Positions 7,682 to 16,897 of a stretch of DNA of 64,000 bases are shown piece after piece (positions within the stretch are counted from its first letter, which is position 1; each line of letters starts with the position of its first letter). The notes under the pieces are model-generated. The model searched no databases, had not been told where the DNA came from, and worked only from the letters and a program-made list of their open reading frames with translations. The stretch is taken from contig CALUTD010000001.1 of NCBI GenBank assembly GCA_944323625.1, positions 186,001 to 250,000 of the forward strand, given 5' to 3'. The DNA is from Candidatus Gastranaerophilales bacterium (GTDB lineage Bacteria; Cyanobacteriota; Vampirovibrionia; Gastranaerophilales; Gastranaerophilaceae). The position numbers and the translations under genes were made by a program.

Positions 7682-8161
7682 CTACTGCTCTGAATTTTCA
7701 TCGGACAATAATTTTGTATAATCATTTGTTTCAAAAAACTCATTAAGCTGTGTTTCTGTTATTCCTAATAATGCTCCTACCTGAGAAATATATGGATTTC
7801 CCCGATAAAAATTATTGGCTTTAAGTTCTATTTTTAACGCTTTTATATCCAGTCCTTCCAGCTGTTGTGTCTGAATTAATGATACAATATCTTCAAAATC
7901 CATACCTTTTGCTTTATAAAGAGCTCTTTCAACATCCGCTGCCGTCAGATTTAACATTGAAACTCGTTCCGCTTCTTTTTCTGTAAGTTCCTCTTGCGTA
8001 TAATGCGGACATTTTGTAGTCAAATACCAATTATTATCGACTTCAGATTGTTCCACATCATATTTACTCATACCTATTGATAAATAAAATTGCTCATTAT
8101 CACCTATTGAAACCCTGCATAGTCCTGTTTCTTCATTTATTATTTCTGCATATTTAATCAT
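7682..8161 (-). CDS. Phage tail-fibre associated protein, possible assembly chaperone
   Basis: The 159-residue protein starts at the ATG at 8161, which overlaps the tail-fibre stop as ATGA and is preceded by GGAAGGA. The N-terminal 50 residues (MIKYAEIINEETGLCRV...) resemble short phage proteins encoded after tail fibres, with a beta-rich part and an acidic WYL/TKCPHYTQEE linker. The rest is helical and soluble. I do not recognise a catalytic motif. Position and coupling suggest a fibre chaperone or a second fibre component. Confidence 0.5.
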   Translation of the reverse strand: MIKYAEIINEETGLCRVSIGDNEQFYLSIGMSKYDVEQSEVDNNWYLTTKCPHYTQEELTEKEAERVSMLNLTAADVERALYKAKGMDFEDIVSLIQTQQLEGLDIKALKIELKANNFYRGNPYISQVGALLGITETQLNEFFETNDYTKLLSDENSEQ

Positions 8162-9615
8162 TTTCTTGTATTCCTTCCTTTCGTCGGATAAAATGCTGCC
8201 CATTGAAAAAGTGAAATATTACTGCTTATAACATCTCCTTTTACAACTCTTAACTGGGCTGTAAATAGATTTACAAAAGTATTTAAATTGGAATTCGCAT
8301 ACCCTACTCTTACGTTATTAATATATAACTCTCTTGTCTGTGCACAAGCATTTAAAGATACATTAATAAAACCATCTGAAGGAGCTGTATATGGAAACTG
8401 ATTTGTAATATCAATTCCGCCTGTATAATCCGGAATCCCTTCATTAATTATATTATAACTATCTGTTGATTTTAAAAGTTCTACGGGTTTATATGAAATT
8501 AAAGTCCCTATATCATCAGAAATACCATCTCCGACACACTGAAATTCCGCTATTCTTGCCCCGTAAAAAACATTCCAGGTTGACCCGCCGTCTGTTGATT
8601 CACGCCACAAGTTATCACTCGGCTTATACCACATTAAATTTGTATAAGAAGAGCTTGTTGGAGTTGTTTCTTGAAAATACGTATCTCTCTTATATAATAT
8701 TTTTATAGTCGAATCGGAACAAAGCCATACATACCAATACAAACCGTACATTGTATATGTATAAGTATAAGTTATATCATTAGCAAGACTAAATTCTATA
8801 TTTTTTAGTGTTTCATCATCATTTCTTCCATTTGGAATAAGCACTTTTATCCCTGATTTTATTGTTAATACATTTTCTGATGCTGATACAACACCATTTG
8901 GTGATTCCAAAATACAGTCGGTAATATTACTTTTATTAAGAAAATGTTTTTCGCCGTCATTTGAAAGATTTGTTAAATTTATATTTGCACGTGTTTCTAT
9001 CCCTTCATCCAGTATATCTTGCAGGCACTCTTCGTATGTTGTATTAAATGTACTTATTTTATTATCAATATATGTTACATTTGAATCTGTAGCTTCTTTA
9101 TTCAAAACACATTCATTTTTCATTGATACAGAAAGTTCGGCTGCTTCATTTGTTAACCTTTGTGCCTCATTTATAGAATCCATTAATTCGTCCGGAGTTA
9201 CATCGACACCCTCATCTACTTTTACACATCTTTCTATTTTTCTGTTCAAAACCTGCAAAATTCGTACAACATAATCAAATGTCCATTCCAGTACGTTAAA
9301 ATTAAAATATGATGAGTTTTTAAATTCGCTTTCTTGTTGAATATCCAAATCCAAATAGATTGAAATTCTTTCATCTGCTTTTAATACGGAAAATTCAGAT
9401 GTTGCCAATGGAAATGTTATATAACTTCCCTGTTTATTACCTATTTCATTAATTGAATAATCAACTCCTTCTTCAAGAATAGTTGAAACTCCCGTCGAAT
9501 CTATATGTTTTACTACAAGTTCATTTTCATCTTCTATCAGGAAATCAAAATCAAATTTTGTTGAAGATGAATTACCCGAATAATTATTGACCGGAGTTAG
9601 TGATGATACTGTCAT
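8158..9615 (-). CDS. Tail fibre protein
   Basis: The 485-residue protein begins with the T7 gp17-like N-terminal fibre domain: a pattern F.F.F.I...ELVVKHID, then a YSINEIGNKQGSYITFP segment and SIYLDLDIQQESEFKNSSYFN. This domain attaches fibres to the tail. The central part is helical (about 130-200), likely a trimeric shaft, and the C-terminal half is aromatic and Ser/Thr/Asn-rich, a probable receptor-binding region. It overlaps both neighbours by four bases (ATGA), and a GGAGAGG site precedes its start. Confidence 0.75.
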   Translation of the reverse strand: MTVSSLTPVNNYSGNSSSTKFDFDFLIEDENELVVKHIDSTGVSTILEEGVDYSINEIGNKQGSYITFPLATSEFSVLKADERISIYLDLDIQQESEFKNSSYFNFNVLEWTFDYVVRILQVLNRKIERCVKVDEGVDVTPDELMDSINEAQRLTNEAAELSVSMKNECVLNKEATDSNVTYIDNKISTFNTTYEECLQDILDEGIETRANINLTNLSNDGEKHFLNKSNITDCILESPNGVVSASENVLTIKSGIKVLIPNGRNDDETLKNIEFSLANDITYTYTYTMYGLYWYVWLCSDSTIKILYKRDTYFQETTPTSSSYTNLMWYKPSDNLWRESTDGGSTWNVFYGARIAEFQCVGDGISDDIGTLISYKPVELLKSTDSYNIINEGIPDYTGGIDITNQFPYTAPSDGFINVSLNACAQTRELYINNVRVGYANSNLNTFVNLFTAQLRVVKGDVISSNISLFQWAAFYPTKGRNTRK

Positions 9616-11018
9616 TTCCCTCTCCTTTCTTTACTTTTTTCTTCTTCTTTTACATAACGTTCAAAAACTGATTTAATAATTTTATTTTTTGATTCAATAT
9701 CAGACTCTTTTTTGTTTTCATCAAAATTTTGTTTAAAGGAGTAATATATTAATTTAACAATTGAATATGCCTGTTCTTCAGATTCTATTTTTTTCTTTTC
9801 TATTTCATTTTTTATATAGTCGTAATCAGATTTAAATCTTACATAGTATTCTTGTGATTTATCCTTCATTTCAGAAATAATTTTAAAATCTTCATCCGAC
9901 ATACATTCACGAAAATCCGAAATATCTTTCTTTTTAAATTTTTCAAAATCATCTCTCATTTCTTTCATAATCGCAAAAAACTTTTTTACATCAGTTTCTA
10001 TATATCCGTTTTTTCTGAAATTTTCTATAAAATTTCTTTTTAATTTTTGATTTTTTTCTTCTAAAGAATAATCAATATATAATTCTGCCTCAGAAGGATT
10101 TGAATTTAATATTGACATGATTTCTTCCCAGTTTGATTCATTTTTTGATTTTTGTTCATTTTCTTCGGTTTCTTTTTTCTCATGCGAAAATACCGAAATA
10201 TAATGGCGAATTAAAGATTGAATTTCTTTATCTTTAACCGATTTTATTTCTTTTTCATTCAAAGACTCAGAAAGTTCATAAGAAAATAGCTCTTTTGCAT
10301 AATTATATGCAATTATATTATTCTTTAGTTCTTTTACGGAAATTTCAAGTTCTTTCTTCTTTTCTTCAGACAATTTATCTTTATATTTTTCAAAATAAAT
10401 TACAGAATTTATATCTTTATCTTTTATAAATGCATTTATTAATTCAGAATAAAAATCAGATTCAAAATTTTCTTTTTTTATTAGAAATGTTTTATCACTC
10501 CATTTCTGTGCTTCTGACATTAAAGTCAATACTGTAATCCCATTTTTATAAGAATTTTCAATTATTTCATAATTATTTTTATATAAAACAGCTCTTCTTA
10601 ATGAAGAATTTATTGATTTTTCATAAACCTCAATCTGCCATTCTTTTAATTGAAGTGCTTCATAAGCTTTCATTTGATTCATTAAAGATTGAAGTTTTTG
10701 ATTTTTTACAATATATGCAATTTCTTTTGAATCAGGTTCTCTAAATGTAATTTCCGAAATTTTTGAATTAATAAGACTATTTAATTCCTCATAAAATTCT
10801 TTAGGTTTATTCTCAACCTCTTTACCCTTCAGAGAATAAAATCCGTTTTCGGAAAATAATATTTCGTTTTCCCAATCATCTATTAAACTGCTCAGTTCTA
10901 AAATTTTTATTTTATCCAAGCCTTCAAATTCCGTATTATCACTGTATTGTTTTATAGTTACAGGAATTTTTCTTACGGAATATGCTTGAACATTTTGTTG
11001 TTCAAGACCTTGATTCAT
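9612..11018 (-). CDS. Internal virion (ejection) protein, coiled-coil rich
   Basis: The 468-residue protein is Lys/Glu-rich and almost entirely helical. Near residues 47-75 it carries W.NEILFSENGFYSLKGKEV, the pattern (W..dll....GfL..kGkdA) seen near the start of podovirus internal core proteins. Those proteins are ejected with the DNA and extend the tail across the envelope. The rest has long heptad stretches. It sits between the gp14-like protein and the tail fibre, as in T7 order (gp14-gp15-gp16-gp17). No lytic transglycosylase motif is visible, so cell-wall cutting may be left to the separate hydrolases. Confidence 0.6.
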   Translation of the reverse strand: MNQGLEQQNVQAYSVRKIPVTIKQYSDNTEFEGLDKIKILELSSLIDDWENEILFSENGFYSLKGKEVENKPKEFYEELNSLINSKISEITFREPDSKEIAYIVKNQKLQSLMNQMKAYEALQLKEWQIEVYEKSINSSLRRAVLYKNNYEIIENSYKNGITVLTLMSEAQKWSDKTFLIKKENFESDFYSELINAFIKDKDINSVIYFEKYKDKLSEEKKKELEISVKELKNNIIAYNYAKELFSYELSESLNEKEIKSVKDKEIQSLIRHYISVFSHEKKETEENEQKSKNESNWEEIMSILNSNPSEAELYIDYSLEEKNQKLKRNFIENFRKNGYIETDVKKFFAIMKEMRDDFEKFKKKDISDFRECMSDEDFKIISEMKDKSQEYYVRFKSDYDYIKNEIEKKKIESEEQAYSIVKLIYYSFKQNFDENKKESDIESKNKIIKSVFERYVKEEEKSKERRGK

Positions 11019-11076
11019 TTTTAATCCTTTCTTTGTATAATTAATTAAAGCTAGAGATTGAAATTTTTAGGTAAAT

Positions 11077-11610
11077 TTATTTATTTTTGTAATTTTTTAT
11101 TCCGTCCGCAATTGTACCGGTTAATTTTAAAGAACCCAAAGCAGCATTTGAAAAAGCCGATAATAAATTGCTTTTATAATTCTGCTTTGTTGCAAATGAA
11201 GTTAATGCTGCATTATTATAATAATTTTGTGCATATTGAAGATAGTTATCTGACCTATTTTTATAGTTTTCAAAAGTTGTTAGCGCATCAAGTTCTCCGT
11301 TAAACTTTTCATCCCCTATATAATTTTGTACGGTTTCTGATGATAAAGACAAATTCCCGGCTGCGGCATTAGCAGAAAGTGTGCCCATATTTAATATGGA
11401 TTTTAGCCTTACTTTTCTTGATTCCTCTACTCCTTTTTGGTATTCTTCTTTTGCCTGAGTCCTCATATCTTGCGCTTGCGACTTATACAAATTAGTTCTG
11501 TATTCCCCTACAGCTTTTTGATAATTTGCATTTTGAATGCCGCTATATACTGTAGTAGCAACGGAAGCCGCAACATTTACCGCATCCAGCACCTCTGTTA
11601 AAACACACAT
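11077..11610 (-). CDS. Internal virion protein B-like (T7 gp14-type)
   Basis: The 177-residue protein is rich in Ala, Asn and Gln with helical stretches (DAVNVAASVATTVYSGIQNA, then YKSQAQDMRTQAKEEYQKG), and Ser/Ala-rich segments near the C-terminus. Short, Ala-rich helical proteins between the tail tube and core proteins are typical of T7 gp14-like internal virion proteins that insert in the outer membrane. The stop-start region overlaps the acyltransferase-like gene by one base. Recognition is by composition and order rather than by a strict motif. Confidence 0.6.
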   Translation of the reverse strand: MCVLTEVLDAVNVAASVATTVYSGIQNANYQKAVGEYRTNLYKSQAQDMRTQAKEEYQKGVEESRKVRLKSILNMGTLSANAAAGNLSLSSETVQNYIGDEKFNGELDALTTFENYKNRSDNYLQYAQNYYNNAALTSFATKQNYKSNLLSAFSNAALGSLKLTGTIADGIKNYKNK

Positions 11611-12104
11611 TAATAATATTCCTTTCTTTTATTCAGTTTATAGAAAAATTCAAAATCTTTAGCTATTTTCAACTTTTCAGGCCTGGGATTGTCAAATTTA
11701 AAGCCCATTTTTCTTAGCCAGTTTTTTGCCTCATAATTTGACTTATATATGTAGTTATACATAATGTCATATTTTTCTGAAGCATTATTTATCTGTTGTT
11801 TGAGATTTTTGGAAAGCAAAAGTTTATTATATTTAATAAATTTTGTTGTTAACATCCAAACACAGGCAATTTTCGAATCCTTTTCAAATAATTCACAGAA
11901 TCCGCCCATAGCTATCGGCACAAAATTACAATAATTATCTTTACCGTATAAAATCAGAACTTCTTCACCTTCAAAACTTGAAAGTGCTTTATTTCTCCAA
12001 TCTTCGCCCCAAAGAGCTAATAGTTCGCATTCATCTTCATCTCTTAAGTTATTTAAAATAAATATAATTTCATTTTTATCAATATTCTTTTTAAGCATTT
12101 CCAT
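11610..12104 (-). CDS. Acyltransferase-like virion protein (T7 gp13-type)
   Basis: This 164-residue protein has a GNAT-like layout: an N-terminal strand-helix, a central VPIAMGGFCELFEKDSKIACVWML beta pair (written here as two parts: VPIAMGGFCE and ACVWML), and a C-terminal YIYKSNYEAKNWLRKMGFKF that matches the usual N..A..WL.k.GF ending. Proteins of this kind (DUF2833, T7 gp13) are encoded between tail tube B and the gp14-like protein in podoviruses. Activity is unproven in phages. It overlaps the tail tube B gene by 14 bases. Confidence 0.6.
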   Translation of the reverse strand: MEMLKKNIDKNEIIFILNNLRDEDECELLALWGEDWRNKALSSFEGEEVLILYGKDNYCNFVPIAMGGFCELFEKDSKIACVWMLTTKFIKYNKLLLSKNLKQQINNASEKYDIMYNYIYKSNYEAKNWLRKMGFKFDNPRPEKLKIAKDFEFFYKLNKRKEYY

Positions 12105-14160
12105 CAGCCACCGTAATATCTAATGTAATTGAATTGACAGTCAAAGGAAAAGGTGCGGTTTGTTTTAAATGAACTCTTGCATCCTCTGTATAGTCAGAAA
12201 AAGAAAAAGCATTTACATTTCCCGAATGCAAATAATTTACATCGTTTACACTGTCAATGCTTCTTGAATTTTCCGCAATATCACCGTTTGTTCCTACCAT
12301 ATAAAAATCTTCCCTTGATTTATCTATTTTTATTGAAATTGTATTTATTATTTTAAGAAGTCCGTGAGTTGCTTCCCCCTCTATATTTAGAGTTTCAAGT
12401 TCAAATTCATACGGCAGCCCTGCAACAATTTTTGAAGCAGGATAATCAAGCGTTATTTGTCCGTTTTCAACAAGTTTATTTTCAACAAGGCAGCCATCAG
12501 CAAGCACATTAATATATTTACCTTCAAGATGTTCAAGCCCCATAAGTATTTGTATGGGCTCACCATCATAAGTCAAACAACTGTCTAAAAATATTCCGTC
12601 TTCTGTTTTTTCAACATATCTTGAAGCCATTCTTTCAATATAACGTTTGTTTATTCCGTTGATTGTTCTATTTACTACAAAATATGCAACATCTTCAAAA
12701 CCTTCTCTAATGACTGCAACAGACTCAAATTTTCCGTCCGTTTCATGCCTGTGCCAACCCGCAACATCCTGTTTTTTATTATATGTAAGGGCATTAACAG
12801 TACCATCCGACATCACACACCATAAAATACGGTACGGTTCTTTTGCATACCCTATGTCCACAATTTGCTTACCTTCAAACAGATGGTTTGCAAAAATTGA
12901 TAATTCTCCGCCGTCATAACTGTCTGTCATATAAGAATAACCTAAATCTCTTACAACAGAACCGCCTGATTGAACAAATAAAATCATATTACCCGAAACT
13001 ACCGGCAAAACATTCGAACATCCGTAAAAACTTTGAGGTGAAGCAACAAGTGACGATGAAGCACTAAAAGCTCCGTCTGAACCGTTAACTTTCCATTCTC
13101 CGCCTGAAGTTAACAATATAAGGTCATTTAATGCAATAATATGTCTTATCTCATTAACTTCTCTTTCCGACAATGTAATATCTATTGAATCAGAAGCGGA
13201 TAAAGGTCTTGAGATATTGAAATTATTGTTTGTTGACGTTTGAGAAGCCACAAGTCTTTGCGGATTATTTTTAAGACATGCGTATACTTTTCTTTGTTGG
13301 AAATAATTTACGCAGCCGGGATTATTATTATTTTCAAACGGATTTGTATATACCGGTGCCGTCGAAGTTAAATCGGGTTCAATTTTATCATCTTTGAAAG
13401 TTGTGGTTGATGTTGTACCGACATAAGCAAATACACCATTTACACTTTTATATATATTATATTCTACCGCATCTTGAACTGCGGAGAAATTTATTGTTAT
13501 GTATTCAGTTGTTCCCCAGTATGCTTCAAGTTCTCCTACAACAGAGACTTCATCCGAACGGTTACTTTCTTCATAAGTATCTTTTCTTACTGCCGTAACA
13601 ACATATTTATATGTTGTTGTTTGTTCGCTGCCCCCTGTCCAAACCGCACTTAAATTTGTAGGGGCTGTAATTTGAGGTTCAAAATCTATTGTTTCAAGCT
13701 GCCAATCATAATGAGAAAGTCTGGAAAGCTCAACAGGCGGATAATTACAATGACACATTGTTAAAACATCTGCGTTTTGAGCATATTTTATATTAAATAA
13801 GTCACCGGAATCATAGTCAGTCTCTATTTCTACAGGTAATGAAGAAGTATTTGTTGATTCATCATCACTATCAAGAATCTGACCTGCATCTTTAATAAAT
13901 CTTGCATATTTGTGGCCAAGCTCAACAATATACGTTTGCTCAGTATTAAAAGAAAAAGGAATTAGTCTGACCGGTTTTGATGAATCTTTAACTTCGCATA
14001 TAAACTCAAGTCCCGCACGGTTACTAACACTGCCTTCCGCTCTTACAAACCCGTTTTTTAAAGTTTTTAAACCGACAGCATATTTTGATAAATCGTTTCT
14101 TGCATACAGCGCAGGACTTAACTCTCCGCCGGTAAAAGATTTTTGCGTATACATTGTCAT
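12091..14160 (-). CDS. Tail tubular protein B-like (nozzle/hub)
   Basis: The 689-residue protein begins MTMYTQKSFTGGELSPALYARNDLSKYAVG (start MTMYTQKSFTGGELSPALYA), a very common opening of podovirus tail tube B or nozzle proteins (GGELSP...R.DL..Y..G). It continues with KNGFVRAEGSVSNRAGLEF, the matching R.GS...R.G.. motif. The remainder is beta-rich with Thr/Ser/Asp-rich blades. In T7-like phages gp12 forms the tail nozzle. The start has GAAAGG upstream, and the gene follows tail tube A directly. Confidence 0.8.
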   Translation of the reverse strand: MTMYTQKSFTGGELSPALYARNDLSKYAVGLKTLKNGFVRAEGSVSNRAGLEFICEVKDSSKPVRLIPFSFNTEQTYIVELGHKYARFIKDAGQILDSDDESTNTSSLPVEIETDYDSGDLFNIKYAQNADVLTMCHCNYPPVELSRLSHYDWQLETIDFEPQITAPTNLSAVWTGGSEQTTTYKYVVTAVRKDTYEESNRSDEVSVVGELEAYWGTTEYITINFSAVQDAVEYNIYKSVNGVFAYVGTTSTTTFKDDKIEPDLTSTAPVYTNPFENNNNPGCVNYFQQRKVYACLKNNPQRLVASQTSTNNNFNISRPLSASDSIDITLSEREVNEIRHIIALNDLILLTSGGEWKVNGSDGAFSASSSLVASPQSFYGCSNVLPVVSGNMILFVQSGGSVVRDLGYSYMTDSYDGGELSIFANHLFEGKQIVDIGYAKEPYRILWCVMSDGTVNALTYNKKQDVAGWHRHETDGKFESVAVIREGFEDVAYFVVNRTINGINKRYIERMASRYVEKTEDGIFLDSCLTYDGEPIQILMGLEHLEGKYINVLADGCLVENKLVENGQITLDYPASKIVAGLPYEFELETLNIEGEATHGLLKIINTISIKIDKSREDFYMVGTNGDIAENSRSIDSVNDVNYLHSGNVNAFSFSDYTEDARVHLKQTAPFPLTVNSITLDITVADGNA

Positions 14161-14166
14161 AATTAT

Positions 14167-14757
14167 TTACCTTTCATCAATCCAGCTGCATCTTTCTTCT
14201 GTTTTTATATAGCCTTCTGACGCATTCAAAGTTTTTGCTTTCGCAAGCATACTTGTATATACAGCCAAGCAGTCACTTTGAATACTTCTATTTCCCGTAA
14301 TGGCAGGAGCCGCCAAAAATGATAAATACCAGCATAATGCCATTACAAACTCACTTGAAAAAAATGTTTCATTCTCTACATATTTTGTGTATCTTAAAAC
14401 AGCAGGAGTCATGTTTGAGTTTATTACTCTTTGACCTGTTGAATTTGCGGCTATTTCAAATTCAACTATATCAGAGTCTGCATAAGGTATTATTTCTCTT
14501 GCGAATACACAATCGTTAGGATAATCATATTCATATAAAAATTTAGGATTTTGAGGAATATTCCCGGTTAATGACAATTCTCTATATGAATTAGCAAAAT
14601 TCCAGTCAAAATCTTTTAAAACCTGCTCAAGTGCACTTTCATAAAATTCATTTAAAACTATTGTATTTTTATCTGACTGGTTACTGTTTTGAATACCTAC
14701 ACTAACTCTTAAATTTTTAAGTGCAATATTAAAAATTTTAGACTTTGTAAAATTCAT
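14167..14757 (-). CDS. Tail tubular protein A-like (head-tail adaptor)
   Basis: The 196-residue protein starts at ATG 14757, preceded by TAAGGAG at a good distance; an ORF extension to 14781 has no ribosome site. The pattern FNIALKNLRVS...F...LEQVLKDFDWNFA is characteristic of T7 gp11/gp4-like adaptors ('A...LG...I......e.....A...y...r...L....W.FA'). These form the ring between portal and nozzle. It lies in the expected order before tail tube B. Confidence 0.75.
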   Translation of the reverse strand: MNFTKSKIFNIALKNLRVSVGIQNSNQSDKNTIVLNEFYESALEQVLKDFDWNFANSYRELSLTGNIPQNPKFLYEYDYPNDCVFAREIIPYADSDIVEFEIAANSTGQRVINSNMTPAVLRYTKYVENETFFSSEFVMALCWYLSFLAAPAITGNRSIQSDCLAVYTSMLAKAKTLNASEGYIKTEERCSWIDER

Positions 14758-14834
14758 TTTTATCTCCTTAAATATATACAACTCTATTTTCAGGAAAATG
14801 GTATCCGGTAAAAATACCGGATACCGTTATAAGA

Positions 14835-15233
14835 TTAGATATTATGAAAACTTTCCTGATTGCCGTCAACAATACCGGCAAGTATTGCCCCTTGAGTCGG
14901 GGCAGTACCTGTTACGGTATAATTTAAACGCATATAACCCAAATTTCCTTTAGGTAAAAATTTAATTGTTGAAACTGCACCGGCTTTTAAATCGGCAAGT
15001 AATATTGTTTGTTCAATTAACGAAACAGCACTTGAAAAAGCTTCATCCGCTGAGCTTTGTACCTTTATTGTTAATGAAGTTAATTTATCAAAATCTTCCG
15101 TTATTTGTATAAAAACTTCAACCGGAGTTCCGAAAGATACTTCTCTGTTTCCTAAATCGAGTATGTTTTCAGAATTACATGTAGCTGTAATTGCTTGATT
15201 ATCCGAAAATAAACTTTGTTCGTCTAAAATCAT
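14835..15233 (-). CDS. Capsid cement (decoration) protein, Bbp16-like
   Basis: The 132-residue protein starts at the ATG at 15233 (AAGGAAATTAAT upstream). It reads MILDEQSLFSDNQAITATCN, followed by ENILDLGNREVSFGTP, and ends with a RLNYTVTGTAPTQGAILAGI segment. This matches the jelly-roll-like cement protein Bbp16 of Bordetella phage BPP-1, which stabilises the capsid at local threefold positions. It follows the major capsid gene immediately, as in BPP-1. A longer frame start at 15296 overlaps the capsid gene and is not supported by a ribosome site. Confidence 0.75.
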   Translation of the reverse strand: MILDEQSLFSDNQAITATCNSENILDLGNREVSFGTPVEVFIQITEDFDKLTSLTIKVQSSADEAFSSAVSLIEQTILLADLKAGAVSTIKFLPKGNLGYMRLNYTVTGTAPTQGAILAGIVDGNQESFHNI

Positions 15234-15252
15234 ATTAATTTCCTTTCTAAAA

Positions 15253-16248
15253 TTAAGATACTGCTGCTTCTTCACAAGAAATTTGTTCACATTCACGAAT
15301 CGGAATATTTTTATAGTGAAGAATATTTTCGTTTAAATATTCTTTTATTGTGAAGTTAACATTAGTCTTTTCTTTTAATTGAGCTTCAAAATGCATTAAA
15401 ACGGTAGAATTACAATATATACAAGTTTTACCTGTTTTAGCATATCTTCTGATTTTGTAATAAGCTTTATTTAAAAGCTTTTCAATATCAGCAGGAGAGC
15501 TTCCGGCAAGACCGCTTACGCTTATATTTGCAATACGGCATGTTGAACGCCAATCTCTTACGGAAAGACCAACATCCATTTTATAATGGTCTTGATATAC
15601 TTTTCTTTTTCCTCCGGCAGAACTTGTTTCCGTCAATATACCGTCATCTTTATGCTGCACTCCTGCTTGAGAGCCTTGAGGATATAATAAAGAAGTATGT
15701 AAATCTCCCCAAGTTACAAACCATATAGAAGTGTTATCACTTCCTGTTCCGCCGCCATCAATTATATTTGAGCCGATTTTCTTTTCATCGGTTGATTTTT
15801 TTGAATATCTTGCGCTCAATCCGTCAAATGCCGCTGCATTCTCTTTTATACTTCCATAGAATATTGTTTCCTGAAGTTTTTGGTTCATTGCTTCAATAAA
15901 CGCAGAAGATTCAGATAATCTGAATACTTTAGGATTTTCGGATTTATCAACAAGGTCAACATCAACAATTGAATATGTTTCTAACATGCCGGTTACGTCT
16001 TTTACCTGCTCGGTTGTTGATTTAGACGTAGGTACATAACCGTAAAGTTTTCTGAATACCGCAGAAGGTAAACCGGTCCTGATTGTTGTTATATGGTTTG
16101 TACCATCGTTACATTGAAGTGCATTTGCATCTTGCAAAACTTCATTTGTTTCGGACATCATTTCAATAATTTCTGCTGCTATTTTTCCGTTTTCGGTTCT
16201 TTTAAATTTGTCAGCAAGTGTTAAGTAATTAGAACCTAATGTAGCCAT
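15253..16248 (-). CDS. Major capsid protein, Bbp17-like
   Basis: The 331-residue protein resembles the HK97-fold major capsid protein of BPP-1/T7-distant podoviruses. It opens with TLADKFKRTENGKIAAEIIEMM, quoted here as TLADKFKRTENGK, then a conserved IRTGLPSAVFRKLYG segment and an FLR/WGDLHTSLLYPQGS region. These phages build capsids without a classical prohead protease. The start has AAGGAAAA upstream. It sits between the scaffold-like and cement genes. Confidence 0.8.
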   Translation of the reverse strand: MATLGSNYLTLADKFKRTENGKIAAEIIEMMSETNEVLQDANALQCNDGTNHITTIRTGLPSAVFRKLYGYVPTSKSTTEQVKDVTGMLETYSIVDVDLVDKSENPKVFRLSESSAFIEAMNQKLQETIFYGSIKENAAAFDGLSARYSKKSTDEKKIGSNIIDGGGTGSDNTSIWFVTWGDLHTSLLYPQGSQAGVQHKDDGILTETSSAGGKRKVYQDHYKMDVGLSVRDWRSTCRIANISVSGLAGSSPADIEKLLNKAYYKIRRYAKTGKTCIYCNSTVLMHFEAQLKEKTNVNFTIKEYLNENILHYKNIPIRECEQISCEEAAVS

Positions 16249-16272
16249 TTTGTTTTCCTTTCTTCTTTTTTA

Positions 16273-16872
16273 TTACTGCATTGTAGGGAACAAAATATCT
16301 TCCCTGTTTTCTTTAGGAACTGCAGGAATATTTGCATTTAATATTGAATCATTTTGCATTTTTTTACCGATGTTGTAGAACATTTTTACAATTTTAGGAT
16401 GACAGTTTAAGCCTGTTTCACTAAGTAATTGTTGTACATCATTATCGGCAAATTGAGTATACGCTATATTTGCAGTTCTCATTGTTGAATTTAACATTGC
16501 GCCGCCTATTTCTCTGTCATTTAATAAATTGCGTCTGTAGTCTTCAATTTTTTGTCTTTGTTGTTCGGCCATAGTTTTAGCGTAATTATTACCCGTTAAC
16601 TGTGTAAGCTTCACTGCCATTGACATCAGTTCATCGGCACTTTTTTGCGACAGATTATATTTGCCCGCAAGCTCATTAAATTCATTTAGTAAATTTTCAT
16701 CATAACAATAATTTTCGGGCAGTTGTACTTTAGAATAATCATAGAATTCGGGCTTCCCGAATATTCCTTCATCAGTAAGCATATCTGCTCTTAATTCAGA
16801 CTCTAAAGGTTTAGGATAAGCATTTATTCCCAAGCCTAAATTTTGTTGTGTTTGTAAATTTTCATCAAACAT
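16273..16872 (-). CDS. Scaffold-like protein ending in the FPTM motif
   Basis: This 199-residue, mostly helical, charged protein lies between portal and major capsid, where scaffolding proteins are encoded in T7- and P22-like phages. A Gln/Lys-rich helix (about 85-120) is followed by a compact C-terminal part. The last eight residues are DILFPTMQ. A near-identical string (DLFYPTMK) occurs inside the GH108 enzyme and the effector of the same prophage. Scaffolds of P22 and herpesviruses bind the coat through their C-termini, so this tail may be the coat-docking peptide. The scaffold role is inferred from position and composition. Confidence 0.6.
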   Translation of the reverse strand: MFDENLQTQQNLGLGINAYPKPLESELRADMLTDEGIFGKPEFYDYSKVQLPENYCYDENLLNEFNELAGKYNLSQKSADELMSMAVKLTQLTGNNYAKTMAEQQRQKIEDYRRNLLNDREIGGAMLNSTMRTANIAYTQFADNDVQQLLSETGLNCHPKIVKMFYNIGKKMQNDSILNANIPAVPKENREDILFPTMQ

Positions 16873-16897
16873 ATTTTTTCTCCTTTTCTTAATATTT